A stretch of DNA of 8,976 bases from Methylophilaceae bacterium (GCA_009926525.1 RFOR01000019.1:1-8976), one strand, 5' to 3'; positions 1-7,123 are shown, numbered from the stretch's first letter. Program-made: numbers and translations. Notes: generated by a model not told the origin, from the sequence alone.

Positions 1-69
1 TAGGTCGGATGTGGAAGCGCAGTAATGCGTTAAGCTGACCGATACTAATTGCTCGTGAGGCTTGATCCT
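1..69 (+). rRNA. rrl: 23S ribosomal RNA, 3' end (partial)
   Basis: These bases match the conserved 3' terminus of bacterial 23S rRNA: the stretch around 'gtggaagcgcag', then 'atgcgtt', 'ctgacc', 'tactaat' and 'cgtgaggctt' occur in the same order and spacing as at the end of E. coli 23S rRNA. The mature 3' end is placed near 69 by aligning 'gaggcttgatcct' with the E. coli terminus. The exact end could be off by a few bases. The rest of the gene lies left of the window. A 5S gene follows on the same strand, as expected for an rrn operon. Confidence 0.96.
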
Positions 70-271
70 ATAACCTTAAATCTTGATCTCTTAAAGAGAT
101 TCAAATGAAGGTTGTTCTAAAGCAATGTAATCAATTGCACACACCCAAAAATCTTTACTTCTTCCAATTTGTTTAAGACACGTTTGTGAAACACAAACCT
201 GTTTTACTCGCTGAGCAAGCAATTGCTCACGACAGCTTAACGATCCCTTGGCTCCCAAGGAATCCCGGTTA
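70..271 (+). other. 23S-5S internal transcribed spacer with several hairpins
   Basis: This spacer of about 200 bases holds no tRNA and no credible coding sequence. It contains several short perfect or near-perfect inverted repeats: 86-91/95-100 (extendable to about 83-104 with one bulge), 122-126/134-138, 182-188/192-198, 212-218/223-229 with a GCAA (GNRA-type) tetraloop, and 246-251/255-260 about ten bases before 5S. Such stems are expected in pre-rRNA where RNase III or RNase E-type processing releases the 23S and 5S precursors. The processing roles are inferred; the stems are seen directly. Confidence 0.75.
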
Positions 272-388
272 TGTCTGGCGGCCATAGCGAATTGGAACCA
301 CCCCTTCCCATCTCGAACAGGGCCGTGAAACGATTCTGCGCCAATGATAGTATGCTCTTCGCATGCGAAAGTAGGTCACCGCCAGACT
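272..388 (+). rRNA. rrf: 5S ribosomal RNA
   Basis: This is a complete 5S rRNA of about 117 bases. The 5' strand 'tgtctggcgg' pairs with 'ccgccagact' at the 3' end to form helix I. Internal 5S hallmarks are present in order: 'ccatagcg', 'ccaccccttcccat', 'tcgaaca', 'gtgaaacg', 'gcgccaatgatagta' and 'gcgaaagtaggtca'. Ends are set by helix I pairing and by alignment with E. coli 5S, so they may be off by one or two bases. It is the last gene of the rRNA operon and is followed within 12 bases by the first of three hairpins. Confidence 0.97.
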
Positions 389-398
389 CTTTATTCGA

Positions 399-424
399 AG
401 TGTTGTTATGTTCATAACAACACT
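399..424 (+). terminator. Perfect AT-rich hairpin after 5S rRNA (part of rrn terminator block)
   Basis: Bases 399-410 and 413-424 form a perfect 12-bp inverted repeat with only two bases between the arms, so the real loop is probably four bases. No run of T follows, so by itself it is not a typical intrinsic terminator. It lies 11 bases after the 5S end and just before a canonical terminator. It may protect or process the 3' end of the 5S precursor, or act as the first part of a tandem terminator. Confidence 0.6.
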
Positions 425-428
425 ACTT

Positions 429-458
429 AAAAGCCCACTATTGTGGGCTTTTTTGTTT
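429..458 (+). terminator. Intrinsic terminator of the rRNA operon
   Basis: A perfect 10-bp stem (429-438 with 443-452) with a GC-rich core 'gccca/tgggc' and a 4-base loop is followed by a T-rich tract (449-458). This is a textbook Rho-independent terminator. The A-run on the 5' arm means it could also work for transcription from the opposite strand, but no minus-strand gene lies nearby. It is placed to end the rrn transcript about 40 bases after 5S. Confidence 0.9.
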
Positions 459-502
459 GTTACAAACGTAGGCCATTACGCTAAATGGTTGATTTTAAGA
501 AG

Positions 503-525
503 AATGGGCGATGAGCCCATTTTTT
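503..525 (+). terminator. Second terminator-like hairpin, just upstream of rimP
   Basis: A perfect 7-bp stem (503-509 with 515-521) with core 'tgggc/gccca' and loop 'gatga' is followed directly by a T-run (520-525). The shape is that of an intrinsic terminator. It sits 43 bases before the rimP start codon. It could back up the rrn terminator, or it could attenuate transcripts entering rimP if the rimP promoter lies upstream of it. Sequence alone does not decide between these. Confidence 0.7.
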
Positions 526-555
526 GTTTCTGATGGTTAATTGATTATTTGGAAC

Positions 556-571
556 AAGGTTGAATTAATTG
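556..571 (+). promoter_or_regulatory. Ribosome binding site and TTG start of rimP
   Basis: An 'aagg' Shine-Dalgarno core (556-559) lies nine bases before TTG at 569-571. An in-frame TAA at 566-568 rules out any start further upstream. Translation from TTG gives ADLYGLIEKTV, which aligns with the usual RimP N-terminus, so the rare start codon is well supported. Confidence 0.75.
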
Positions 572-1003
572 GCAGATTTATACGGATTAATTGAAAAGAC
601 AGTAACGCAGTTAGGTTACGAGCTAGCGGATTTGGAAGTTTCCAACCGTGGTAAGTTATTGCGTCTATTTATTGATAAGCCTGACGGCATCACGATTGAT
701 GACTGCGTACTAGTCAGCAATCAATTGGGTAATGTATTAGCTGTTGAAAATGATATTGATTACGACAGATTGGAAGTTTCTTCGCCTGGTTTAGACCGTG
801 CGCTTAAGAAAGAGGCTGATTTTATTAGGTTTCTAGAGTCTAAGGCGAGTGTCAAAGTGAGAATGCCAATCGAAGGAAGAAAGAATTTTCTTGGGGTCTT
901 AAAGAGTGTTGAAGATGGGGATTTATTGATTGATGTTGAAGGTGTTATATTCAAAATCGATCTTAATAACATTGATAAAGCACGTTTAGCACCTGAATTT
1001 TAA
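569..1003 (+). CDS. rimP: Ribosome maturation factor RimP
   Basis: RimP (formerly YhbC/P15a) binds the free 30S subunit and is needed for its maturation, notably around the central pseudoknot and S12 binding. The 144-residue product has the normal family length of about 150. The N-terminal alpha/beta domain (about 1-76) includes 'LGYELADLEV' and 'LLRLFIDKPDGITIDDC', and the conserved 'DRLEVSSPGLDRAL' at about 68-81 leads into the C-terminal SH3-like domain (about 82-144). Translation starts at TTG, bounded by an in-frame stop immediately upstream. It is the first gene of the cluster, directly downstream of the rRNA operon terminators, and nusA follows after 44 bases. I see no convincing promoter of its own in the short gap upstream. 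Identity is secure from sequence and gene order. Confidence 0.96.
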   Translation: MADLYGLIEKTVTQLGYELADLEVSNRGKLLRLFIDKPDGITIDDCVLVSNQLGNVLAVENDIDYDRLEVSSPGLDRALKKEADFIRFLESKASVKVRMPIEGRKNFLGVLKSVEDGDLLIDVEGVIFKIDLNNIDKARLAPEF

Positions 1004-1047
1004 TAGTTTGTATTGTTGTTATACCGAATTTTTAAGCGGAGATTAAA

Positions 1048-2523
1048 ATGAGTCGCGAAATTTTATTACTTGTAGATGCACTTGCACACGAAAAGAACGT
1101 AGATAAAGAGGTTGTGTTTAGCGCCCTTGAGTATGCGTTAGCATCTGCCACCAAAAAACGTTTTGTTGATGACGCAGATGTACGCGTACAGATTGACCGT
1201 GAAACAGGTGAATATGACTCATTTAGACGTTGGACATTGCTTACCGATGACGAGGCGCTAGAAAATCCTGGCGCTCAGATGTATGCCGATGATGAGCGTG
1301 CTGAAGGTAAAGAAATTTCTGAAGAAAATACATTTGAAGATCCTCTAGAGTCAGTTGAATTTGGCCGGATTGGTGCGCAAGCTGCTAAGCAAGTGATTTT
1401 GCAAAAAGTCCGTGAGGCTGAGCGTGAACAAATTCTTGATGATTTCTTAGCGCGTAAAGAGTTCTTGGTGACAGGCGTCATCAAACGCATGGAAAAAGGG
1501 AATGCAATTATCGAGGTGGGACGTATTGAGTCTCTATTGCCGCGTGATCAAATGATCCCAAAAGAGAACCTGCGTGTTGGTGATCGTGTAAGAGCATTTT
1601 TACTTCGCGTGGAACGCACAGGCCGTGGTCCGCAGCTTATTCTCTCGCGTATTGCACCTGAATTTATTATTCGCTTATTCGAACTTGAAGTGCCAGAAAT
1701 TGAAGATGGCTTACTAGAGATTAGGGCTGCAGCACGCGACCCTGGATTACGTTCAAAAATTGCGGTTAAAGCAAATGATCAACGTTTAGATCCTGTTGGA
1801 ACATGCGTTGGTATGCGCGGTTCACGCGTACAGGCTGTCACGGGCGAACTTGCGGGTGAGCGTGTTGATATCGTGTTATGGTCAATGGAGCCTGCGCAGT
1901 TTGTCATTAATGCAATGGCGCCAGCGGAAGTTTCAAGTATTGTTGTGGATGAAGATGCACACAGTATGGATGTTGTTGTAGACGAAGAACAACTAGCACA
2001 AGCGATTGGACGTATGGGTCAAAACGTACGTTTGGCATCAGAGTTGACTGGATGGACATTGAACATCCTGACGATTGATGAAGCTGCTAAAAAGAACGAA
2101 GAAGAGTATACAAAGACACGCCAATTATTTATTGACAAATTGGATGTGGATGAAGAAGTCGCTGATATTCTGGTGCAAGAGGGTTTTGGCACGCTTGAAG
2201 AAATTGCTTATGTACCAGTGGCTGAAATGGCTGATATTGAAGCGTTCGATGAAGATACGATTAATGAGCTGCGTAAACGTGCGCGCGCTGCATTGTTAAC
2301 CGATGCGATTGCAAAAGAAGAAAATGCCGGTGAAGCATCTGCTGATTTGCTTGGTATGGAAGGCATGGATGATGAGACGGCACATTTGTTGGCATCCAAA
2401 GGCGTTTCTACCATGGATGATTTAGCTGACCTTGCCGTTGATGACCTAGTTGAATTAACCAACATGGATGCTGATCGTGCAAAAGCCTTGATTATGACAG
2501 CACGAGCACCTTGGTTCGCTTAA
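1048..2523 (+). CDS. nusA: Transcription termination/antitermination factor NusA
   Basis: NusA binds RNA polymerase and nascent RNA. It modulates pausing and intrinsic termination and takes part in the NusB/NusE/NusG antitermination complex on rRNA leaders. The 491-residue protein has the full domain series: an N-terminal polymerase-binding domain (about 1-130), an S1 domain (about 138-202), KH1 with 'GTCVGMRG' (251-258), KH2 with 'AIGRMGQ' (319-325), and two acidic C-terminal helix-hairpin-helix repeats (about 365-425 and 435-488), as in E. coli NusA (about 495 residues). The C-terminal repeats are absent in many other phyla and support a proteobacterial source. Start ATG has a clear 'ggag' at 1038-1041. 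It follows rimP by 44 bases and precedes infB by 99. Confidence 0.98.
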   Translation: MSREILLLVDALAHEKNVDKEVVFSALEYALASATKKRFVDDADVRVQIDRETGEYDSFRRWTLLTDDEALENPGAQMYADDERAEGKEISEENTFEDPLESVEFGRIGAQAAKQVILQKVREAEREQILDDFLARKEFLVTGVIKRMEKGNAIIEVGRIESLLPRDQMIPKENLRVGDRVRAFLLRVERTGRGPQLILSRIAPEFIIRLFELEVPEIEDGLLEIRAAARDPGLRSKIAVKANDQRLDPVGTCVGMRGSRVQAVTGELAGERVDIVLWSMEPAQFVINAMAPAEVSSIVVDEDAHSMDVVVDEEQLAQAIGRMGQNVRLASELTGWTLNILTIDEAAKKNEEEYTKTRQLFIDKLDVDEEVADILVQEGFGTLEEIAYVPVAEMADIEAFDEDTINELRKRARAALLTDAIAKEENAGEASADLLGMEGMDDETAHLLASKGVSTMDDLADLAVDDLVELTNMDADRAKALIMTARAPWFA

Positions 2524-2622
2524 GCGGGTTCGCATCAGTATCAGATTAAGCGTTGTATAAAATTTATCGCCGAAGTAATGAGTATTTTAAGTGGTTGCGT
2601 AAAGAATAGACTGGAGTAACAG

Positions 2623-5259
2623 ATGGGACAGACAAGCGTATTACAATTTGCGAGTGAGTTAGGCTTGCCAGCCGAGCTACTGCTTGAGCAGTTGAAAAGT
2701 GCTGGCGTCAGCAAAGTTGCATCAAGTGACCAGTTGTCCGAACAAGACAAAACCTTGTTACTGGAATACTTACGCAAAGAACATGGTGCACAAGCACCTA
2801 AAAATAAAATTACTTTAATGCGTAAGCAAAATACGGAAATTAAAAAAACTGATAGCTCTGGCAAAGCGAGAACTATTCAAGTTGAAGTGCGTAAAAAACG
2901 TGTACTGGTTCGGAGCGATGAAGCTGAAGAAGCACAGAATTTGCCAACGCCTGAAGTTATCGAAGAAGTGCCTGTGGTGGCTGAGGTGGAAGTGATTGTA
3001 GCGCCTGAAGTTATTGAAGAGGTGCCAGTGGTGGCTGAAGTTATCGAAGAGCTGCCTGTTGCGGCTGAAGAGGCAACGCCAGCCACGAAATCGGTTAAGC
3101 CAAGTCTACTGTCACCAGAGCAAATTGCGCAGCGCGCAAACGAAGCCAAGCGCCATGCAACGCTGATCGCGATGCAAACGGAAGATTTGCGTAAAAAGCA
3201 GGAGCTTGCTCAAAAGCGTCTTGATGACGAAGCTAAAAAAGCCGAAGAAGCAGCAGCTGCAGCTAAAAAACTTTCTGAGGGCACTTTGCATAAGCCAGCA
3301 CCAAAAGAAGGTGCCAAAACAGAAGACAAGGCCGCTAAAAAAGGCAACAAGAATAAAGAGTGGGCTGACGCTGAGAATAAAAAGCGCGGCATCAAAACAC
3401 GTGGCGACATGGGTATGAACCAAGGTTGGCGTGGGCAAAAGAATAAATCAAAATCGCATAAAGATGATGATGCCGAGCATGCATTTAATGCCCCAACAGA
3501 ACCTATTGTGCATGAAGTGTTAGTGCCTGAAACAATCAGTGTTGCTGACTTGGCACACAAAATGGCGGTTAAGGCTGGCGAAGTGATCAAAGCCCTCATG
3601 AAAATGGGCATGATGGTGACCATTAACCAAGTCTTGGATCAAGAAACGGCGATTATTATCGTTGAGGAAATGGGACACGTAGCCAAGGCCGCTGCTGCAA
3701 ACGATCCGGAAACCTTCTTGGATGACTCTGAACATGCTGAAGCTATCTTAGAGGCTCGGCCTCCTGTCGTAACCGTGATGGGTCACGTTGACCATGGTAA
3801 AACTTCGTTGCTTGATTACATTCGTCGTAGCCGTGTCGCTTCAGCTGAGGCTGGCGGCATTACACAACATATCGGCGCCTATCACGTTGAAACAGAGCGT
3901 GGCATGGTGACCTTCCTTGACACCCCAGGCCATGAGGCATTTACTGCTATGCGTGCACGTGGCGCGAAAGCAACGGATATCGTGATTTTGGTGGTGGCTG
4001 CGGATGACGGCGTGATGCCGCAAACGATTGAAGCGGTTCACCATGCAAAAGCTGCAGGCGTTCCACTAGTGGTCGCTGTGAATAAGATTGATAAGCCAGA
4101 AGCAAACTCAGAGCGCGTTAAGCAAGAGTTGGTTGCTGAAGAAGTTGTGCCGGAAGACTGGGGTGGCGATACCATGTTTGTAGAAGTGTCTGCAAAAACA
4201 GGTAAAGGCATTGATGAGCTATTAGAAGCGGTCTTGTTGCAAGCCGAGGTGCTTGAATTAAAAGCACCTAAAAACACCCCTGCAAAAGGTTTGGTGATTG
4301 AAGGTCGCCTGGACAAAGGCCGTGGACCGGTATCAACCATCTTGGTGCAATCGGGTACATTGAAGCGCGGAGACATGTTGCTTGCTGGTAGTGCTTTTGG
4401 TCGGGTTCGCGCGATGCTCGATGAAGCAGGTAATGACATTAAAGAAGCGGGCCCGTCTATCCCTGTTGAGATTTTAGGTCTATCAGACGTGCCTAACTCA
4501 GGTGAAGAAGTGATCGTCCTGAACGATGAACGTAAAGCCCGTGAAATTGCGATGTTCCGTCAAGGTAAATTCCGCGACGTGAAGTTAGCCAAGAAACAAG
4601 CTGCTAACCTTGAAAATATTTTTGAAAATATGGGTGAAGGCGAAGCGAAGAGCTTGGCCTTGATCATCAAATCAGACGTTCAAGGTTCATACGAGGCGCT
4701 AGCGACTTCATTGCAAAAACTATCTACCGATGAAGTGAAAGTTAATATTATTCACACAGGCGTTGGCGCTGTCACTGAATCTGATGTGAACTTAAGTGTA
4801 GCATCTAAAGCCGTCTTGATTGGCTTCAACGTGCGTGCTGATGCTGGCGCGCGTAAGTTAATCGAGAGCTCCGGCGTTGACGTTCGTTACTACAACATCA
4901 TCTACGAAGCAGTAGACGAAATCAAAGCTGCACTTGGTGGCATGCTCGCACCAGAGAAGAAAGAAAGTGCGATTGGCTTGGTTGAAATACGTGAGGTTTA
5001 CCGCATCTCTAAAGTGGGCGCGGTGGCTGGTTGTTATGTACAAGATGGCGTGATTAAACGTAACTCTAAGATTCGGGTGCTTCGTGGCGATGTGATCATC
5101 CACACAGGCGAGCTTGATTCACTCAAGCGCTTCAAAGATGACGTTAAAGAAGTTAAATCTAACTTTGAGTGTGGTTTGTCATTGAAGAACTACAACGACA
5201 TCGAAGTTGGAGATTTGTTAGAAGTCTACGAAGTTGTTGAAATCGCAAGAACGCTCTAA
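2623..5259 (+). CDS. infB: Translation initiation factor IF-2
   Basis: IF2 is the GTPase that brings fMet-tRNA to the 30S subunit and promotes 50S joining. The 878-residue protein starts with an IF2N domain (about 1-52, '[15 protein letters not shown]'). A long charged linker follows, with a valine/glutamate/proline repeat (110-150) and an Ala/Lys/Glu-rich likely coiled coil (about 165-220). A second IF2N domain lies at about 297-352. The G domain has all five motifs: GHVDHGKT (387-394), GGITQHIG (411-418), DTPGH (433-437), NKID (487-490) and SAK (523-525). The EF-Tu-like domain II, domain III and the tRNA-binding C-terminal domain follow to 878. The start ATG has 'ggag' at 2613-2616 with 6-base spacing. 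The stop TAA overlaps the rbfA ATG. A TATAAA at 2556-2561 lacks a matching -35, so an internal promoter is not supported. Confidence 0.98.
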   Translation: MGQTSVLQFASELGLPAELLLEQLKSAGVSKVASSDQLSEQDKTLLLEYLRKEHGAQAPKNKITLMRKQNTEIKKTDSSGKARTIQVEVRKKRVLVRSDEAEEAQNLPTPEVIEEVPVVAEVEVIVAPEVIEEVPVVAEVIEELPVAAEEATPATKSVKPSLLSPEQIAQRANEAKRHATLIAMQTEDLRKKQELAQKRLDDEAKKAEEAAAAAKKLSEGTLHKPAPKEGAKTEDKAAKKGNKNKEWADAENKKRGIKTRGDMGMNQGWRGQKNKSKSHKDDDAEHAFNAPTEPIVHEVLVPETISVADLAHKMAVKAGEVIKALMKMGMMVTINQVLDQETAIIIVEEMGHVAKAAAANDPETFLDDSEHAEAILEARPPVVTVMGHVDHGKTSLLDYIRRSRVASAEAGGITQHIGAYHVETERGMVTFLDTPGHEAFTAMRARGAKATDIVILVVAADDGVMPQTIEAVHHAKAAGVPLVVAVNKIDKPEANSERVKQELVAEEVVPEDWGGDTMFVEVSAKTGKGIDELLEAVLLQAEVLELKAPKNTPAKGLVIEGRLDKGRGPVSTILVQSGTLKRGDMLLAGSAFGRVRAMLDEAGNDIKEAGPSIPVEILGLSDVPNSGEEVIVLNDERKAREIAMFRQGKFRDVKLAKKQAANLENIFENMGEGEAKSLALIIKSDVQGSYEALATSLQKLSTDEVKVNIIHTGVGAVTESDVNLSVASKAVLIGFNVRADAGARKLIESSGVDVRYYNIIYEAVDEIKAALGGMLAPEKKESAIGLVEIREVYRISKVGAVAGCYVQDGVIKRNSKIRVLRGDVIIHTGELDSLKRFKDDVKEVKSNFECGLSLKNYNDIEVGDLLEVYEVVEIARTL
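2950..3072 (+). repeat. Degenerate internal tandem repeat in the infB linker
   Basis: The coding strand carries about three imperfect copies of a 30-40 base unit encoding (PE)VIEE(V/L)PV(V/A)AE. Copies are at residues 110-121, 128-139 and 140-149, with an insertion 'VEVIVA' at 122-127 between the first two. Nucleotide identity between copies is high, for example 'gaagttatcgaagaagtgcc' against 'gaagttattgaagaggtgcc', which suggests recent duplication. The region lies in the unstructured, fast-evolving linker between the two IF2N domains, so copy number probably has little effect on the catalytic part. Confidence 0.7.
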
Positions 5260-5624
5260 TGGCTAAAGATTTCGCAAGAAGTGACCGTGTGGCTGAGCAA
5301 ATGCGCCGTGAGTTGGCGGATTTGCTTCAGTTTGAAGTAAAGGATCCACGTGTCGGTATGGTGACGGTAACGGAAGTTGAAGTGACTGGCGATATGGCGC
5401 ACGCAAAGATTTATTACAGCACGGCTGAACAGGATGCGAAATCAGCAGCTGAGCTACAGAAAGCTTTAGAAAAGATTGCAGGCTTCTTACGCAGTCAGCT
5501 ATCTAAGCGTATGTTGTTGCGCACTGTGCCGCAGCTTCATTTTGTCTACGACGCTTCGATTGATAACGGCATGAAACTAACCCGCCTCATCAATCAAGCG
5601 CTGGCAGATAGTCCTAAAGAATAA
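5259..5624 (+). CDS. rbfA: 30S ribosome-binding factor RbfA
   Basis: RbfA is a cold-shock and 30S maturation factor that binds near the 5' end helix of 16S rRNA and assists late processing. The 121-residue product fits the family (E. coli 133). It is a single KH-like domain with recognisable blocks: 'RVAEQMRRELADLLQFEVKDPRVGMVTVTEVEV' start region (about 10-42), 'AKIYYS' (about 49-54), and 'LRSQLSKRMLLRTVPQLHFVYD' region (about 77-98). Its ATG shares one base with the infB stop (TAATG). No clear Shine-Dalgarno lies ahead, so translation is probably coupled to termination on infB. truB follows after 26 bases. Confidence 0.97.
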   Translation: MAKDFARSDRVAEQMRRELADLLQFEVKDPRVGMVTVTEVEVTGDMAHAKIYYSTAEQDAKSAAELQKALEKIAGFLRSQLSKRMLLRTVPQLHFVYDASIDNGMKLTRLINQALADSPKE

Positions 5625-5650
5625 ACCCCTTCAGAAGTTAAATCTGCCAA

Positions 5651-6571
5651 ATGGCGCAATTCAAAAGAGTTAAACGCAATATCAACGGCGTGTTGTTGCT
5701 CGACAAGCCCCTCGGTTTTTCATCGAATCAAGCGCTGCAAAAAGTTAAATGGCTTTTTCAGGCCGCGAAAGCAGGCCATACCGGTACATTAGATCCGCTC
5801 GCAACAGGCTTGCTTCCTATTTGCTTGGGCGAGGCGACTAAGTTTGCACAATATGTCACTGATGCAGATAAAACCTATATCGCAACCGTAAAGTTTGGCA
5901 CAACCACATCAACCGGCGATGCCGAAGGCGAAGTGATTGCAACCAGTGATGTGCGCTTTACACGCGCACAACTTGAATCAGCATGCCAATCTTTTCTTGG
6001 CGAAATTAGCCAGGTCCCACCGATGTATTCAGCGTTGAAGTTTGAAGGCAAAGCCCTGTATGAATACGCGCGAGAAGGCGTGGATATTGAACGCCAGTCA
6101 CGATTGGTGACGATTGCTGATATCACTATCGCGCACTTTGAAGGGGATGTCGCGGAAATGACAGTGAAGTGTAGTAAGGGCACCTATATTCGAACCTTGG
6201 CCGAAGATATCGGCAATGCACTGGGTTCTGGTGCACATTTGATTGGCCTGCGAAGAATTGAAACGGCCGGCTATGAGTTAGCCGATGCCATTACGATAGA
6301 GCAATTGGAGCAGAAAATAAAAGAGACGCCGGTTGAGGTCTTGCAGTCGTTACTCTTGCCCATTGACTCAGCCCTCTCGCATCTGCCAGCGCTGACACTA
6401 AACGCTGATGCAGCTCATTACTTGATGCAAGGCCAGGCAGTGTGGGTTTCTGGAAAAATCCCGAATGGCGAGATGCGTTTGTTTGATGAAAATGCGCGCT
6501 TTCTTGGCTTAGGGTTTTTGCAAGATGATGGAAAAATCGCACCAAAGCGATTAATGCGAGATTTTTCTTGA
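5651..6571 (+). CDS. truB: tRNA pseudouridine(55) synthase TruB
   Basis: TruB converts uridine 55 in the T-loop of nearly all elongator tRNAs to pseudouridine and also helps tRNA folding. The 306-residue product is close to E. coli TruB (314). The catalytic motif 'GHTGTLDPLATG' places the nucleophilic aspartate at position 48, the active-site tyrosine at 76 ('DKTY') and the conserved 'KGTYIRTL' at 176-183 with Tyr179 and Arg181. These are the same numbers as in E. coli. A C-terminal TruB-type PUA-like region follows from about 245. An in-frame TAA at 5639-5641 bounds the start, so ATG 5651 is the first possible ATG. It has no strong ribosome binding site, which suggests coupling to rbfA. No terminator follows before the rpsO promoter. 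Confidence 0.97.
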   Translation: MAQFKRVKRNINGVLLLDKPLGFSSNQALQKVKWLFQAAKAGHTGTLDPLATGLLPICLGEATKFAQYVTDADKTYIATVKFGTTTSTGDAEGEVIATSDVRFTRAQLESACQSFLGEISQVPPMYSALKFEGKALYEYAREGVDIERQSRLVTIADITIAHFEGDVAEMTVKCSKGTYIRTLAEDIGNALGSGAHLIGLRRIETAGYELADAITIEQLEQKIKETPVEVLQSLLLPIDSALSHLPALTLNADAAHYLMQGQAVWVSGKIPNGEMRLFDENARFLGLGFLQDDGKIAPKRLMRDFS

Positions 6572-6577
6572 TTCTGC

Positions 6578-6606
6578 TTGATAAATCACTAGCTTACGGA
6601 TAAAAT
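6578..6606 (+). promoter_or_regulatory. Sigma-70 type promoter for rpsO
   Basis: A -35 element TTGATA (6578-6583, five of six bases of consensus) and a -10 element TAAAAT (6601-6606, five of six) are separated by exactly 17 bases. They lie just after the truB stop codon. Transcription would start near 6613 and give a leader of about 70 bases before the rpsO ATG. E. coli also has a dedicated rpsO promoter in this intergenic position, which supports the call. Confidence 0.8.
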
Positions 6607-6682
6607 GCGCGTCCGAGTCGTAAATGAATGTATTCGCGGATTCCCTGCTTTTGCATTGACGCTAACTATAAGGAAATAAAAG

Positions 6683-6952
6683 ATGGCAATGACCACACAA
6701 GATACCGCTAAGATCGTCGCAGACTTTCAACGCGCTCCAGCAGATACAGGCAGTCCAGAAGTGCAAGTTGCACTGTTAACTGCACGTATCACATACCTGA
6801 CAGAACACTTTAAATCTAACAAAAAAGACAACCACTCACGTCGTGGTTTGCTAGCTTTAGTTAGCCAACGTCGTCGTTTGTTAGACTATTTAAAAGGCAA
6901 AGATCTAAGCCGTTATCAAGTTTTGATTGAACGCTTAGGTATTCGTAAATAA
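6683..6952 (+). CDS. rpsO: 30S ribosomal protein S15
   Basis: S15 is a primary 16S rRNA-binding protein that organises the central domain (three-way junction of helices 20-22) and forms an intersubunit bridge. The 89-residue length is the family standard. Diagnostic blocks are '[15 protein letters not shown]' (about 22-36), '[18 protein letters not shown]' (about 39-56), and '[10 protein letters not shown]' followed by the C-terminal 'LIERLGIRK'. An 'aagga' ribosome binding site (6670-6674) sits eight bases before ATG 6683. ATG 6689 is a possible alternative but would shorten the protein below the usual 89. It has its own promoter upstream and a strong terminator downstream, separating it partly from pnp. 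In E. coli S15 represses its own translation; whether this leader does the same is not visible. Confidence 0.98.
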   Translation: MAMTTQDTAKIVADFQRAPADTGSPEVQVALLTARITYLTEHFKSNKKDNHSRRGLLALVSQRRRLLDYLKGKDLSRYQVLIERLGIRK

Positions 6953-6991
6953 GTTTTTGCAAAAAGCGATACACGATTTTTGCAGTTGAAT

Positions 6992-7037
6992 AAAAGCCAG
7001 AAGCATTACGTAAACGCGTAGTGCTTTTGGCTTTTTT
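6992..7037 (+). terminator. Long-stem intrinsic terminator between rpsO and pnp
   Basis: Bases 6992-7010 pair with 7017-7035 over 19 bp with only two G-U wobbles, around a six-base loop, and end in a T-run (7032-7037). It lies 39 bases after the rpsO stop. This corresponds in position to the E. coli rpsO t1 terminator, which lets part of the transcription read through into pnp. The unusually long stem could also be an RNase III substrate or a stabilising 3' end for rpsO mRNA. Confidence 0.92.
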
Positions 7038-7070
7038 GTTGTACCAAAGTGGCATTGTGCCATCTATCGT

Positions 7071-7101
7071 TGTTCATTATTAGGGTTGTAAATAATGAAC
7101 A
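7071..7101 (+). promoter_or_regulatory. pnp leader hairpin (candidate RNase III/PNPase autoregulation site)
   Basis: Bases 7071-7081 and 7091-7101 form a perfect 11-bp inverted repeat with a nine-base loop. It ends 12 bases before the pnp ribosome binding site (AGGA, 7114-7117). No T-run follows, so it is not a terminator. In E. coli a long stem in the pnp leader is cut by RNase III, after which PNPase itself triggers decay of its mRNA. The position here fits such a role, but the stem is shorter and the function is inferred. A small 5-bp hairpin (7050-7054/7058-7062) precedes it. I could not identify a convincing pnp promoter in 7036-7100. Confidence 0.55.
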
Positions 7102-7123
7102 TTAATGTGAAAAAGGAAGACAA

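Noticed and set aside
91..285. Minus-strand open frame of 64 codons across the 23S-5S spacer
   Set aside because: It overlaps the start of the 5S gene and the hairpin-rich spacer, and its product resembles no family I know; it is a chance frame in RNA-coding DNA.
459..502. Possible promoter with TTGTTA at 457-462 between the two terminators
   Set aside because: Candidate -10 sequences at the right distance match only about half of consensus, too weak to list as a feature.
389..568. tRNA gene after 5S or ahead of rimP
   Set aside because: No cloverleaf, no 'ggttcgaatcc'-type T-arm and no CCA end are seen; the region is explained by hairpins.
2556..2561. TATAAA upstream of infB as a possible -10 element
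   Set aside because: No -35-like sequence is found 16-18 bases upstream and there is no extended -10 motif, so an infB promoter is not supported.
3112..3623. Minus-strand open frames of 108 and 137 codons opposite infB
   Set aside because: They lie opposite the low-complexity Ala/Lys/Glu linker of infB, whose codon bias leaves few stops on the other strand. Products are Ser/Ala/Phe-rich with no recognisable domain.
4038..4439. Minus-strand open frame of 133 codons opposite the infB G domain
   Set aside because: It is fully inside a conserved coding region and has no family resemblance; a shadow frame.
6605..6679. Small upstream open frame of 24 codons ending just before the rpsO start
   Set aside because: Its ATG lies inside the predicted -10 element, so it is absent from the rpsO promoter transcript, and it has no ribosome binding site.
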